Source of the DNA: Thermodesulfobacteriota bacterium
GTDB lineage: Bacteria > Desulfobacterota > Syntrophorhabdia > Syntrophorhabdales > JANXAF01
Direction of reading: 5' to 3'
Assembly (NCBI GenBank): GCA_025062045.1
Contig: JANXAF010000003.1
Location: 1 to 41,443, forward strand
Length of the DNA: 41,443 nucleotides
The position numbers and the translations under genes are program-made. Positions 17,574 through 25,665 of the stretch are shown piece by piece. The first letter of the stretch is position 1. Each line of letters starts with the position of its first letter. The notes beneath the pieces are model-generated. The model saw nothing but the letters and a program-made list of their open reading frames with translations. It did no database searches and was not told the origin of the DNA.

Positions 17574-17929
17574 GTCCAGTCCACGGTGAAGGCGTTTTTA
17601 ACGATCTTTACACTTTTTTCGTCAATCCCCACAACATCAAACCGTACCTTCTTTGCCTCCTTTTTTTCCTTCTTTAAATAGTAAAGGGCGGTCATCACTA
17701 TCTTTTTCTTCTTATCCTCGGTAATTGCCGACAGTGAGTTACCAAATGTCTTTGAATCCCTTCTCTTTACCTCTACAAAGACCAATACATCTCCTGATAT
17801 TGCTATGATATCGATTTCTCCAAATGGACTTCTGTAGTTTCGTTCAATTATTTTGTAACCATCCTTCTTGAGGTAATTTATTGCGAGCTCCTCACCCTCC
17901 ATACCTTTTTCTCTTTGCGAACCCTTCAA
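17570..17929 (-). CDS. yraN: YraN family (UPF0102) endonuclease-fold protein
   Basis: The 119-residue protein has the YraN pattern: GEELAINYLKKDGYKIIERN near residues 12-31, then GEIDIIA and FVEVKRR near 36-56, the D...ExK catalytic arrangement of restriction-endonuclease-like folds. Its cellular role is not established; homologs commonly follow rnhB. It overlaps rnhB by 4 bp. Confidence 0.9.
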   Translation of the reverse strand: MKGSQREKGMEGEELAINYLKKDGYKIIERNYRSPFGEIDIIAISGDVLVFVEVKRRDSKTFGNSLSAITEDKKKKIVMTALYYLKKEKKEAKKVRFDVVGIDEKSVKIVKNAFTVDWT

Positions 17930-18507
17930 ATATACTCCCTTACGCCGCGAAACTTCTTCCTATGGATAGGGCAAACTCCGTAAAGCTCTATGGCCCTTTT
18001 ATGGGTTGGTGTAAGATAGCCTTTGTTTTTTTTAAAACCGTAAAGGGGATAGAGCTCGTTGTATAGCTTCATTATTGAATCCCTTACGACCTTTGCAACA
18101 ATAGAAGCGCATGCAATAAAGAAACATTTTCTGTCTCCACCTATAACACATTTTCCGTTCTTAAACCGGGCTGGCTTTTTGTTACCGTCTATAAGGAGAA
18201 GATCCGCTTGAACACCCGTATTCTCAATGGCTCTCTCCATCGCCAAAAGGGTGGCATTTTGGATGTTGAGCATTTCTATCTCTTCGATCGAGGAAATTCC
18301 TATCCCGACTCTATAAGCATTTCTCAGTATCCAGAAGAAAGCTTCTTCCCTTTCCTTTTCCTTCATCAATTTTGAGTCTTTTATCGTTTCGTTTTTTTTA
18401 GGAATGCAAGACCAGACAACGCAGGCAGAGACCAAGGGACCAGCAACTGGGCCCCTTCCGGCCTCATCGACGCCTGATATCAAGCCCTCGAGGCGACATT
18501 CCATCAC
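17926..18507 (-). CDS. rnhB: Ribonuclease HII
   Basis: RNase HII cuts RNA in RNA-DNA hybrids and removes misincorporated ribonucleotides. The motif [13 protein letters not shown] (residues 12-24) carries catalytic D14 and E15. LLIDGN near 105 supplies the third Asp and a later Asp lies in KVVRD. Length 193 is standard. The gene starts in an overlap with rplS (4 bp), in an order common in Desulfobacterota. Confidence 0.95.
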   Translation of the reverse strand: MMECRLEGLISGVDEAGRGPVAGPLVSACVVWSCIPKKNETIKDSKLMKEKEREEAFFWILRNAYRVGIGISSIEEIEMLNIQNATLLAMERAIENTGVQADLLLIDGNKKPARFKNGKCVIGGDRKCFFIACASIVAKVVRDSIMKLYNELYPLYGFKKNKGYLTPTHKRAIELYGVCPIHRKKFRGVREYI

Positions 18508-18851
18508 TGCCTTTTCTCTTTTAACTTTGCGGCTTTCCCTTTGAGCTCCCTTAAGTAGTAAAGCTTTGCCCTTCTTACCTTACTCCTTCCAAGGACTTCT
18601 ATCTTTTCGATAATGGGGGAATGGAAAGGGAACGTTTTCTCAACTCCAACTCCATGCGATATCTTTCTTACGGTGAAAGTTCTCCTTGTGTTTCCACCCC
18701 TCACTGATATAACTACTCCCTCGAAGACCTGAACTCTCTCTTTGTCACCTTCCTGGACCCTAGTATAAACCTTAACGTTATCACCGGGGTGGATCTCTGG
18801 AAGATCGAGCCTCATGTGCTCCTTTTCGATCATATCGACTATATCGCTCAT
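18504..18851 (-). CDS. rplS: 50S ribosomal protein L19
   Basis: L19 lies at the 30S/50S interface. The sequence shows [20 protein letters not shown] near residues 16-35, [11 protein letters not shown] near 43-54, [22 protein letters not shown] and the C-terminal [11 protein letters not shown]. Length 115 is typical. The gene is embedded between the SPOUT methyltransferase and rnhB with 4-bp overlaps at both ends. Confidence 0.97.
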   Translation of the reverse strand: MSDIVDMIEKEHMRLDLPEIHPGDNVKVYTRVQEGDKERVQVFEGVVISVRGGNTRRTFTVRKISHGVGVEKTFPFHSPIIEKIEVLGRSKVRRAKLYYLRELKGKAAKLKEKRQ

Positions 18852-19417
18852 TTTTTCCCTCCTCGGGGGTTAAATATTCTGTCGAGAATTATGCCCATCG
18901 CCACCCGCATCGAAAGATGGTTATAATTACCAAGCCCGGAGATAGGTTCCAACATCCTGTCGCACATGCTCACAGTATCGTCTGTGAGGCCCCAGCCCGT
19001 TCCAAAAAGGAGAAGGGCACTAATTTTTCTTTCTGTTAGCATTTCATAAAATTCTTCATAGGTTAGGTTTTTACTTTCCCTTCTTTTTGCAGAAGTTCCA
19101 ACAACGAGCAATCCAGGATCTAACTCTTTGAGCTCTGAAAGAACCTTCTCCAATGAAGGAGCTGTCCTTACTATGCTTAGAGCCTGGGCCCTCAAAGGAT
19201 TGTACTTAAACCCGTATCCCGATACCCAGTGTTCCCTCATCTTTTCTATTATCTCTCTTTGCTTTTCAAGTGGGGTTACAATATAGCACAAGTTCACGTT
19301 AAAAGTCATGCACGTGCGTGCACAGTCGTGAATCTCAATCCCAGTTACGCTTGTTGCGATGATTTCGCGATTTTTGTTATAGACAGGATAATGTATAACT
19401 GCTACTGATAGATTCAA
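18848..19417 (-). CDS. SPOUT-type RNA methyltransferase downstream of trmD
   Basis: This 189-residue protein belongs to the SAM-dependent RNA methyltransferase family (Methyltrn_RNA_4) that follows trmD in many Desulfobacterota. It has a Rossmann-like N-terminus ([12 protein letters not shown]), a central [12 protein letters not shown], and the C-terminal knot region [12 protein letters not shown] and [20 protein letters not shown], with a glycine-rich loop and the N-H-L-S-M-R segment typical of SPOUT knots. The RNA target is not known; the location suggests tRNA. It overlaps both neighbours by 4 bp. Confidence 0.85.
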   Translation of the reverse strand: MNLSVAVIHYPVYNKNREIIATSVTGIEIHDCARTCMTFNVNLCYIVTPLEKQREIIEKMREHWVSGYGFKYNPLRAQALSIVRTAPSLEKVLSELKELDPGLLVVGTSAKRRESKNLTYEEFYEMLTERKISALLLFGTGWGLTDDTVSMCDRMLEPISGLGNYNHLSMRVAMGIILDRIFNPRGGKK

Positions 19418-20148
19418 AAAGGTATCTCCTCCATAATCTCTTTTATAAATTTTCTATCCTCCTCGGTAGGTACGAAGCGCTCCATGAGGTCGGGACGCCT
19501 AAGGATAGTCTTTCTTATCGACTCCTTCCGCCTCCACTTTCTTATCTCCTCATGGTTTCCGGAAAGAAGAACGGGAGGGACTCTCAAACCCATGAAATTT
19601 TCGGGTCTTGTGTACTGGGGGTGTTCAAGAAGATATTCCCGAAAACTCTCAGTAACTTTAGAATCCTCATTTCCTAGAACTTTCGGCAAAAGTCTAACAA
19701 CGGCATCTATAACTACGATTGCCGCGGGCTCTCCCCCGGAAAGAATATAGTCTCCAATAGATATTTCATCATCTACAAATTCCAAGATCCTTTCATCCAC
19801 ACCCTCGTATCTCCCGCATATGAGACAAATATGGTCTAAGCTGGCCAATTTCTCGCAGACTTCCCAAGTGAGCAATCTTCCTTGGGGTGTAAGAAGAATG
19901 AACCTAGCCTCTCCAAAATTCGTCTTTACGTACTCTATTGCCCTATATAGAGGTTCTATCTTCATGACCATCCCAGGCCCGCCTCCGTACGGGTAATCGT
20001 CGCAGGTCCTGTGGGGGTCCGTTGCAAAGTCCCTGATATTTATGATGTTAAAACTCACAAGCCTTTTTTCCTTCGCTTTCCTTATTATGCTCTCGTTGAG
20101 TGGAGACTCGAAAATCCGTGGGAAAAGGGTAAGGACCGAAATGAGCAT
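19414..20148 (-). CDS. trmD: tRNA (guanine-37-N1) methyltransferase
   Basis: TrmD methylates G37 next to the anticodon and prevents frameshifting. Family motifs are MLISVLTLFPRIFE at the start, DYPYGGGPGMVM, LICGRYEGVDERI and SIGDYILSGGEPAA around the SAM-binding knot. The ATG at 20148 is chosen because it has an AAGGAAGG ribosome-binding site and matches the family N-terminus; a longer frame to 20208 would run into promoter sequence. It leads the operon trmD, SPOUT, rplS, rnhB, yraN, larB, larC. The usual upstream partners rpsP and rimM are not next to it. Confidence 0.96.
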   Translation of the reverse strand: MLISVLTLFPRIFESPLNESIIRKAKEKRLVSFNIINIRDFATDPHRTCDDYPYGGGPGMVMKIEPLYRAIEYVKTNFGEARFILLTPQGRLLTWEVCEKLASLDHICLICGRYEGVDERILEFVDDEISIGDYILSGGEPAAIVVIDAVVRLLPKVLGNEDSKVTESFREYLLEHPQYTRPENFMGLRVPPVLLSGNHEEIRKWRRKESIRKTILRRPDLMERFVPTEEDRKFIKEIMEEIPF

Positions 20149-20171
20149 ACCTTCCTTTTTTGCCGTAAAGA

Positions 20172-20200
20172 TTGATTTTAAGACGCGGTTATTATAACAT
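20172..20200 (+). promoter_or_regulatory. Promoter for tRNA-Met
   Basis: TTGATT at 20172-20177, then 17 nt to TAACAT at 20195-20200, or a TATAAC at 20193-20198 with a short spacer. The start would be just before the tRNA at 20211. It overlaps the divergent trmD promoter. Confidence 0.4.
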
Positions 20201-20219
20201 ATACCCAATAGGCGGTGTA
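20191..20219 (-). promoter_or_regulatory. Promoter for the trmD operon
   Basis: A perfect TATAAT lies at 20196-20191 on the minus strand, with a weak -35 (TACACC, 20219-20214) overlapping the first bases of the tRNA-Met gene on the other strand. The start would be about 20184, giving a 35-nt leader before the trmD ATG. Confidence 0.5.
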
Positions 20220-20284
20220 GCTCAGTTGGCTAGAGCATGCGGCTCATATCCGCAGAGTCCGGGGTTCGAGGCCCTGCACCGCCA
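20211..20284 (+). tRNA. tRNA-Met (anticodon CAU, probably elongator)
   Basis: A full cloverleaf can be drawn: acceptor GGCGGTG/CACCGCC, D-arm GCTC/GAGC, anticodon stem TGCGG/CCGCA with loop CTCATAT (CAU at 20245-20247), T-arm CGGGG/CCCTG with loop TTCGAGG, discriminator A. CCA is not encoded. The 5' G-C acceptor pair excludes an initiator tRNA. An Ile2 identity (lysidine-modified CAU) is possible but the stem sequence looks like elongator tRNA-Met. Confidence 0.93.
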
Positions 20285-20306
20285 CTTACTTTGAGGAAAG
20301 CTCCTT

Positions 20307-20870
20307 TTGGAGAAAAGATCAGGCTTTCAATTCGTTCTCATATTTGCCATCCTCTTTGTTCTCCTTGCAAATCTCTCATTCGGAGCCCAAAGGAAAGTAA
20401 AGACTCCACCTCCAAAGAAACCCCAAACTACAATACAGGCCATAACGGACGAGAATGTCGAAGCGAATCTCAAGTTGGCTGAGGAATATTTAAAAAAAAA
20501 CCTGGATGCAGAGGCTTTAGAGATATCTAGTAGAGTCTATGAATACGCAAAAGGTGTTATTGAGCTAATTGAGGCAGTTGAAAAGAAAGAGAGAGAGATG
20601 ATGGATAAAGCGATAAGTCAAAACATACAGGAATCCCTTCTTTGGAAATTTAAAAGGCGGGAGATTTTAAAAAATCGCTACATGGAATACATTGCAAAGG
20701 CGGCATTTTTTTGCGGTTACATACACGCAAAGCGGAATGAGACCGAAACTGCCGTGAAATATCTTTTGGAAGCAGTAAGAAATGCCCGTTTTTCTGAAAG
20801 TTTCGATTCAATCTACGTAAAGTCCAAAAATCTCCTCGCCACTCTTTACTCCCTAGAGGGAGAATTGTAA
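20307..20870 (+). CDS. Secreted helical protein of unknown function
   Basis: The frame opens with TTG at 20307, 7 nt after a GAGGAAAG ribosome-binding site and only 22 nt after the tRNA-Met. The N-terminus is a signal peptide (hydrophobic FVLIFAILFVLLANLSFGAQ, cleavage probably after FGA). A proline/lysine linker follows, then about 140 helical residues that resemble degenerate TPRs (residues 50-75 and 130-165). I do not recognise a family. It is likely periplasmic, transcribed with the tRNA and perhaps with the MBL-fold gene 23 bp downstream. Confidence 0.7.
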   Translation: MEKRSGFQFVLIFAILFVLLANLSFGAQRKVKTPPPKKPQTTIQAITDENVEANLKLAEEYLKKNLDAEALEISSRVYEYAKGVIELIEAVEKKEREMMDKAISQNIQESLLWKFKRREILKNRYMEYIAKAAFFCGYIHAKRNETETAVKYLLEAVRNARFSESFDSIYVKSKNLLATLYSLEGEL

Positions 20871-20893
20871 AACCGTAGCTTAAGGAGGCAAAT

Positions 20894-21538
20894 ATGTTCA
20901 TCAAGCAGATGGAAGTTGGATCGTTTGCTGTATTTGCCTACATCGTCGGCTGCCAAAGAACGAAGGAAGCGCTCGTTATTGACCCCGCATCAGACTGTGA
21001 AAGGATCCTTGACGAGGCAGAAAGCAGAAATTACCGAATAAGATATATCGTGAATACTCACTCGCACGTAGATCATATAATGGGGAATAGGAGAATGAAG
21101 GAACTTACAAACGCAAAAATCATAATTCACGAAAAAGAGGCTTACTCCCTTATCCATCAGTCTCCTTACATGCTCAGTATGTTCGGGGCTGAACCTTCGC
21201 CACCAGCTGACATAACGGTAAGAGACGGGGATCGGATTATTGTGGGAGATGTCTCTTTAAGGGTCATCCATACCCCCGGGCATTCTCCAGGTAGCATATG
21301 CCTGTACACGGACGGAATTGTGTTTACGGGTGATACGCTTTTTGTTGGAAGCGTTGGAAGGACAGACCTTGCGGGTGGCTCCTGGCATGAGCTTGTCACA
21401 TCTATAAAGAGAAGACTATTTGTTTTACCAGATGACACAATCGTTGCACCTGGGCATAACTATGGTGAGACACCCAAAAGCACGATAGGGAAAGAAAAAC
21501 TTTACAATCCGTTTGTGGGTCAAAGGAGTGGGTACTGA
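20894..21538 (+). CDS. MBL-fold metallo-hydrolase (glyoxalase II-like)
   Basis: The metallo-beta-lactamase motif THSHVDH is at residues 55-61. Other ligands are the His in TPGHSPGS (about 133), the Asp in FTGDTLF (about 150) and the His in APGHNYGE near the end. At 214 residues it is the short GloB-like type that acts on thioesters or persulfides; the specific substrate cannot be told. The ATG has an AAGGAGG ribosome-binding site. It is followed by the patatin-like lipoprotein one base after its stop. Confidence 0.88.
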   Translation: MFIKQMEVGSFAVFAYIVGCQRTKEALVIDPASDCERILDEAESRNYRIRYIVNTHSHVDHIMGNRRMKELTNAKIIIHEKEAYSLIHQSPYMLSMFGAEPSPPADITVRDGDRIIVGDVSLRVIHTPGHSPGSICLYTDGIVFTGDTLFVGSVGRTDLAGGSWHELVTSIKRRLFVLPDDTIVAPGHNYGETPKSTIGKEKLYNPFVGQRSGY

Positions 21539-21539
21539 G

Positions 21540-22418
21540 ATGAGAAGGAGAATTATCTACTGGATTTTTACGAGCTTTATTGCGCTTTGTGTGGCATCAT
21601 GTGCTACCGCTCCTGAGACTAAAAGAGCAAAAGAACCGAAAATAGCGCTCGTACTCAGCGGAGGCTCAGCAAAGGGGTTCGCTCACGTGGGTGTGATACG
21701 AGTTTTGGAGCAGGAAAAGATACCGATCCACATGATCGTAGGTACGAGTGTTGGAAGTTTAATCGGTGGTCTTTATGCAGCAAATCCGGACAGTTTCCAG
21801 CTCGAATGGACAGCCTTCAAAATTGAAAGATCGGATATTTTAGACTTTTCACTCCTTGATCCGAAGCTTGGCCTTGTTAAAGGTCAGAAACTTGAAAGCT
21901 TTGTTGAAAGAGAGGCAAAGGTAAAAAGGATAGAAGAGACAAAGATCCCTTTCTTTGCTATTACAACTGATCTCAATACCGGGGAAACCGTAATTCTTGA
22001 CCGGGGTCCTCTGGCACGGGCAATAAGGGCATCATGTGCTATTCCTGGGATCTTTGCTCCCGTGAATTTTGCAGGAAGAACCCTTGTGGATGGGGGACTG
22101 ACAAATAACATCCCCTGTGATATCGCAAAAAGGAAGGGTGCTGACATAGTGATAGCGGTGAATCTTTTAAGTAGCGTAAAGAACCATGAGATAGATTCGA
22201 TTGTGGATATCATCGGCCAGTCCATCTCAATCATGATGTTTGAACAGGCCAAAGAGAAACTGAGATATGCGGATGTGATAATAGAACCTGATGTTAGAAA
22301 CGTATCCTTATTCGATTTCTCGAAAAAGAAAGAGCTCATGGAGGAAGGTATAAAAGCCGCAAAAAGCCAAATCCCAAAGATAAAGGAACTGATTACCCGA
22401 TTTAGAGGAGAGAACTGA
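21540..22418 (+). CDS. Patatin-like phospholipase lipoprotein (RssA/YchK family)
   Basis: The N-terminus is a lipoprotein signal with lipobox VASC (lipidated C21), so the enzyme sits in the envelope. The patatin domain has the oxyanion loop GGSAKG (41-46), the nucleophile elbow GTSVG with S70, and the catalytic Asp in VDGGL (D184). It would hydrolyse acyl esters of lipids. The ATG at 21540 lies 1 nt after the MBL stop and gives the clean lipobox start; a longer frame from 21513 would bury it. It is followed by the ElyC-like gene with no gap. Confidence 0.88.
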   Translation: MRRRIIYWIFTSFIALCVASCATAPETKRAKEPKIALVLSGGSAKGFAHVGVIRVLEQEKIPIHMIVGTSVGSLIGGLYAANPDSFQLEWTAFKIERSDILDFSLLDPKLGLVKGQKLESFVEREAKVKRIEETKIPFFAITTDLNTGETVILDRGPLARAIRASCAIPGIFAPVNFAGRTLVDGGLTNNIPCDIAKRKGADIVIAVNLLSSVKNHEIDSIVDIIGQSISIMMFEQAKEKLRYADVIIEPDVRNVSLFDFSKKKELMEEGIKAAKSQIPKIKELITRFRGEN

Positions 22419-23168
22419 TTGTTCCTTTTTAAAAAGTTCATAACGGCTTTTTTGTTGCCGCCCGGTCTTTTTATCCTTTTATGTATCATCGCCTTCTTCC
22501 TTGTAAAAAAAAGGACAAAGATCCTTTGTGCATCTTTTGCACTCCTTATCTATTTCTTTTCCATTGAGCCGACAAAAAACCTGTTTCTTAAACCTTTAGA
22601 GAGTGCCCACCCTTTTCCCTCCATAGAGAGCATAAAGAATTGTGAGGCTTATATTGTCTTGGGAGGGGGCTTACGAGAGGGTGTACCCGAGTTATCGGGA
22701 GTTGGGGAGCTTTCTCATGAGGCTTATCAAAGGACTGTAACTGCCTTTAGGGTTTATAAGATAAAAAAAAGGCCCATAATTCTTACGGGTGGTTCTATCT
22801 TTAAGAGGGAAGCTGAGTCCCATTACGCAAGAAAGCTTCTTTTGAGTCTCGGAGTAAAAGAAGAGCACATATTTTTGGAAGCTAAAAGTAGAGACACTTA
22901 TGAGAACGCGAAATCCGCAAAAGAAATAGCCGAAAGAGAAAAGATAAAGCGGGTGCTACTTATAACGAACGCTTACCATGCAAAGAGAGCAAACCTCATA
23001 TTCTCCAGATATTTCGATGTTATAGTCTTGCCTATAGGATACAAAACCTCAAAGAGGCCCTATGATATACTTTCCTTTCTTCCGGACGCGACCAACACAG
23101 AGTCAATATCATGCGCTTTGAAAGAATATTTGGGGATTATCCACTTTAAGACCTTTTTTAAAGACTGA
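22419..23168 (+). CDS. DUF218 membrane protein, ElyC/SanA/YdcF family
   Basis: The protein has two N-terminal transmembrane helices (about residues 8-28 and 32-50) and a DUF218 domain: YIVLGGGLREG, RPIILTGG, ESRDTYEN-like SRDTYENAKSA and VLLITNAYHAKRA. ElyC of E. coli supports peptidoglycan precursor synthesis; other members are envelope proteins of unclear activity. The start is TTG at 22419 immediately after the patatin stop, with GGAGAG as ribosome-binding site. The 3' end overlaps the convergent epmA gene by 11 bp. Confidence 0.85.
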   Translation: MFLFKKFITAFLLPPGLFILLCIIAFFLVKKRTKILCASFALLIYFFSIEPTKNLFLKPLESAHPFPSIESIKNCEAYIVLGGGLREGVPELSGVGELSHEAYQRTVTAFRVYKIKKRPIILTGGSIFKREAESHYARKLLLSLGVKEEHIFLEAKSRDTYENAKSAKEIAEREKIKRVLLITNAYHAKRANLIFSRYFDVIVLPIGYKTSKRPYDILSFLPDATNTESISCALKEYLGIIHFKTFFKD

Positions 23169-24102
23169 ATGGGCTTACACTATCTATCGTCCTTTCGCCA
23201 GTAAGGACCATAATGAGTCTCTCGATCCCCAAAGCCACCCCAGAACAATCGATAGGTATTCGGGAAAGGGAAGAGATAAAATCCTCGTCGATGGGTATCT
23301 CATCTTTCCCAAGGTACTTTCGTAATTCGTTATCTTTCTCAAACCTCTTTCTTTGTTCTTCTGGGTCTAGTAACTCGGAGTACCCATTTGCTATCTCTAT
23401 TCCGTCTATATAAAGCTCAAATCTTTCCGCCCTCCCATTTCTTTCCTTTGCCATGCTCGATGTTGCCAAGGGCCAGCCCACCAAAAAATAAGGCACCGAT
23501 TTATCAATATGAGGTTCTATTTTTTCGAAAAAGACCTTAAAGAACATCTCATCCCAAGTATCCTCCTCCCTTACAGTCAAAAACCCCCTTTCTTTTAACA
23601 CACGGAAAAGGCTAGTTCGGTCGAATTCGAAAGGATTTATGCCGACTCTTTCGAGGAAGAGAGCTTCCATCTCGAGCACGGAAAAAGGAGAAAAGAATCG
23701 TTTTTTTATTGAAAATTCCTCATGAAGGGAGGATGAAAGAAAAAGGACGAGATCTTCAGCTTCCTTAAGTGTATCCATGTATGTCCCGTCTCTGTACCAC
23801 TCAAGCATAGTGAACTCAATTCTGTGGAGGCTATCGACACTTTCAACCCTAAAGACCCTACATATCTGGAATATCCTCCTTAGCCCCTTTGAGAGGAGTT
23901 TCTTCATGTGGATCTCAGGGGACGTGTGTAAGTAATAAGGCCCTTTTCCTGAGATATACACACAGACAGGATCTATATGCGGGTCTGGTGGGACACTTCT
24001 TACAAGGTATGGGGTTTCAACTTCAATATAACCTCTTTCAAGGAAGAATTCCCTCATCTTTCTTAACAGATACTGCCTTATAACAAATTGATACTCAAGC
24101 AT
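23158..24102 (-). CDS. epmA: EF-P lysine aminoacyl-ligase EpmA (PoxA/GenX)
   Basis: EpmA is a truncated class II lysyl-tRNA synthetase paralog that attaches beta-lysine to EF-P. It lacks the anticodon-binding domain and begins near motif 1 (FFLERGYIEVETPYL). Motif 2 is ICRVFRVE...HRIEFTMLEWY and motif 3 is GVALGIERLIMVL. The ATG at 24102 is chosen because the upstream TTG at 24144 is part of a consensus -35 box. A partner EF-P with the target Lys is at 10907; the aminomutase EpmB is not in this window, so beta- versus alpha-lysine cannot be settled. Confidence 0.92.
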   Translation of the reverse strand: MLEYQFVIRQYLLRKMREFFLERGYIEVETPYLVRSVPPDPHIDPVCVYISGKGPYYLHTSPEIHMKKLLSKGLRRIFQICRVFRVESVDSLHRIEFTMLEWYRDGTYMDTLKEAEDLVLFLSSSLHEEFSIKKRFFSPFSVLEMEALFLERVGINPFEFDRTSLFRVLKERGFLTVREEDTWDEMFFKVFFEKIEPHIDKSVPYFLVGWPLATSSMAKERNGRAERFELYIDGIEIANGYSELLDPEEQRKRFEKDNELRKYLGKDEIPIDEDFISSLSRIPIDCSGVALGIERLIMVLTGERTIDSVSPFSL

Positions 24103-24108
24103 CGGCGG

Positions 24109-24137
24109 TTGATTTTTATAAGTCAAACAAGTATACT
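24109..24137 (+). promoter_or_regulatory. Promoter for tRNA-Ser(GCU)
   Basis: TTGATT (24109-24114), 17-nt spacer, TATACT (24132-24137); transcription would start just before the tRNA at 24148. It overlaps the divergent epmA promoter almost completely. Confidence 0.6.
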
Positions 24138-24144
24138 TTGTCAA
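24115..24144 (-). promoter_or_regulatory. Promoter for epmA, nearly leaderless
   Basis: On the minus strand a perfect TTGACA (24144-24139) is followed after 18 nt by TATAAA (24120-24115). The start would be near 24108, leaving about 6 nt before the epmA ATG and no ribosome-binding site. Confidence 0.6.
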
Positions 24145-24147
24145 AAC

Positions 24148-24239
24148 GGAGAGGTGACCGAGTTGGTCTAAGGTGCTCGCCTGCTAAGCGAGTGTCCCGC
24201 CTAATAGCGGGACCAAGGGTTCAAATCCCTTCCTCTCCG
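24148..24239 (+). tRNA. tRNA-Ser (anticodon GCU)
   Basis: Acceptor stem GGAGAGG/CCTCTCC, anticodon stem CTCGC/GCGAG around loop CTGCTAA (GCU), a long variable arm TCCCGC-CTAATA-GCGGGA as required for a class II tRNA, T-arm AAGGG/CCCTT with loop TTCAAAT, and the serine discriminator G at 24239. CCA is not encoded. Confidence 0.96.
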
Positions 24240-24835
24240 CTAAAAGGTGTATTCCAGGTTCTCCCGAGATTCGCCATCTCCGAAACTTTTTCAAATCCGT
24301 AGAGCATCTTTTCAAGACTTTGAATAACTTCTTCCAGTCTTTTCCAGTTGATCACCGCCATCTTCTTCTTCCACATTTCGTGTGGACCGAAAAGAACTTC
24401 ATATGGATGGGAGCAGCCTCTTGAGGTCTTTATCTCAAACGGTACAGTAAGCGAACTACAGATACTTAGCACCTTGGGCTCAATATCTTTAAGTCTTTCT
24501 ACGTTCTGATCCAAATGGAAGACAACGACTTTGGTTGGCTTCTTCTTATCTCCAGTTCCAAACTTTCCGTAAACGTATTCGTTGGGGAAGAGTTCGGAAA
24601 AGAGTTCCAAAAGCCTCATACAATCGTCATAGGAAGGAAGTATGACACTGAGCTTCCAACATTCCATAGGTATTTCGAGACTAACTTCGTGAGGTGATCT
24701 CTTTAAGGCTTTTAAAAGATCACTTAAGCACGGAACACACCGTTCATAGATACGTTTTTTTGTAATCCTCAAAGTAGGGTCGGTCTCAAAACTCCTCCAG
24801 GAATCTTCGTTACCCCTTCTTCCAACAAAAATCAT
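24221..24835 (-). CDS. Protein of unknown function, linked to DUF364 gene
   Basis: A 204-residue soluble protein starting at ATG 24835, overlapping the end of the DUF364 gene by 26 bp, so the two are coupled. I recognise no family. It contains a CVPCLSDLLKA motif (CxxC near residue 37), a hydrophobic core around SVILPSYDDCMRLLELFSELF, a patch KKPTKVVVFHLD and a C-terminal helix. Its last five codons and stop lie antisense to the 3' part of tRNA-Ser, which is unusual and may mean that the stop was captured from the tRNA. A longer start at 24955 would overlap the upstream gene more and is unlikely. Confidence 0.65.
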   Translation of the reverse strand: MIFVGRRGNEDSWRSFETDPTLRITKKRIYERCVPCLSDLLKALKRSPHEVSLEIPMECWKLSVILPSYDDCMRLLELFSELFPNEYVYGKFGTGDKKKPTKVVVFHLDQNVERLKDIEPKVLSICSSLTVPFEIKTSRGCSHPYEVLFGPHEMWKKKMAVINWKRLEEVIQSLEKMLYGFEKVSEMANLGRTWNTPFSGEEGI

Positions 24836-25601
24836 AAGAAGCCCAAATCTTTCCCTTGATCTTCTCTTTAAAGTCGGAGACGTGAAAGTATATCTTTCTC
24901 GATGCGAAAAAGACATCTTCACATCCTTTCTCAGAAGAAAAGAGAACTTTATCATCTAGTACCTCAACTCCGCCAACTACTGTGGCACCCCTTCTAAAGA
25001 AGGGTTCTGGATGCATGCTCGATGTGGGACCTAAAACTAAAACCTCTTCGGCATTTTGGCTCAATTGGAGATACTCCTCCATACCTCCGTAAAGAATGGC
25101 AGATCCCGTAATAATAACTATTTGGGCACCATCTAGAGCTTCTTTTGGCTCGAAAAGCTGGACACCTTCGATTTTATGATTTCTCTCTACGACCCTTATC
25201 TCTTTTGCCATATGCCCAAACTTTTTCACAACGGGATGGAAATAACCGATCATACCAACAACTTTCCCTTTCCAGTCGATGGCATCCAGTGGGTCGCCGT
25301 ATCTTATGTAAGGTGGATGTTCTATAAGGGCATTTATTGCGGCAATACCTATCGCTTTTTCTGAAATTTTCTCACTCATTGCCATCTTTGCGATCTCAAT
25401 TGCGGGCTTACCGATTACCGTGTCAAGGGGAGGAAAGGGAGCTTCCTCTTGCGGCCTATAAGATACGGCGCATCTTCCGGAATTGAGCTTTATGGCCAAG
25501 TACCTCTTCCCTATACCTATCGCTTCTACTTTTGCGTTCGATTGGGGAAGTAAAAGCAACTGTTCCTCTATGATCGTACTCATAGTTATATTTTTGCACA
25601 T
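24810..25601 (-). CDS. DUF364/DUF4213 Rossmann-fold protein
   Basis: The protein matches the family with an N-terminal enolase-N-like DUF4213 part (residues about 10-100) and a C-terminal Rossmann-like DUF364 part (about 105-260: KVVGMIGYFHPVV, VVERNHKIEG, IVIITGSAILYGGMEEYL, LVLGPTSSMHPEPFFRRGA). Family members are tied to heavy-metal or cofactor chelation on structural grounds only; the reaction is unknown. The start may be ATG 25601 or ATG 25583; neither has a good ribosome-binding site. It is divergent from the radical SAM gene by about 65 bp and upstream of an unknown protein. Confidence 0.8.
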   Translation of the reverse strand: MCKNITMSTIIEEQLLLLPQSNAKVEAIGIGKRYLAIKLNSGRCAVSYRPQEEAPFPPLDTVIGKPAIEIAKMAMSEKISEKAIGIAAINALIEHPPYIRYGDPLDAIDWKGKVVGMIGYFHPVVKKFGHMAKEIRVVERNHKIEGVQLFEPKEALDGAQIVIITGSAILYGGMEEYLQLSQNAEEVLVLGPTSSMHPEPFFRRGATVVGGVEVLDDKVLFSSEKGCEDVFFASRKIYFHVSDFKEKIKGKIWASYDFCWKKG

Positions 25602-25665
25602 TTTTTTAGGTCGTACTATATGCTTTCTCTTTTTGATAGGGGTAAAATAACTGTGGGCAGCATCA

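Noticed and set aside
24103-24144. Longer epmA start at TTG 24144
   Set aside because: The TTG is part of a perfect -35 box and the added residues include the -10 box; the family starts near ATG 24102.
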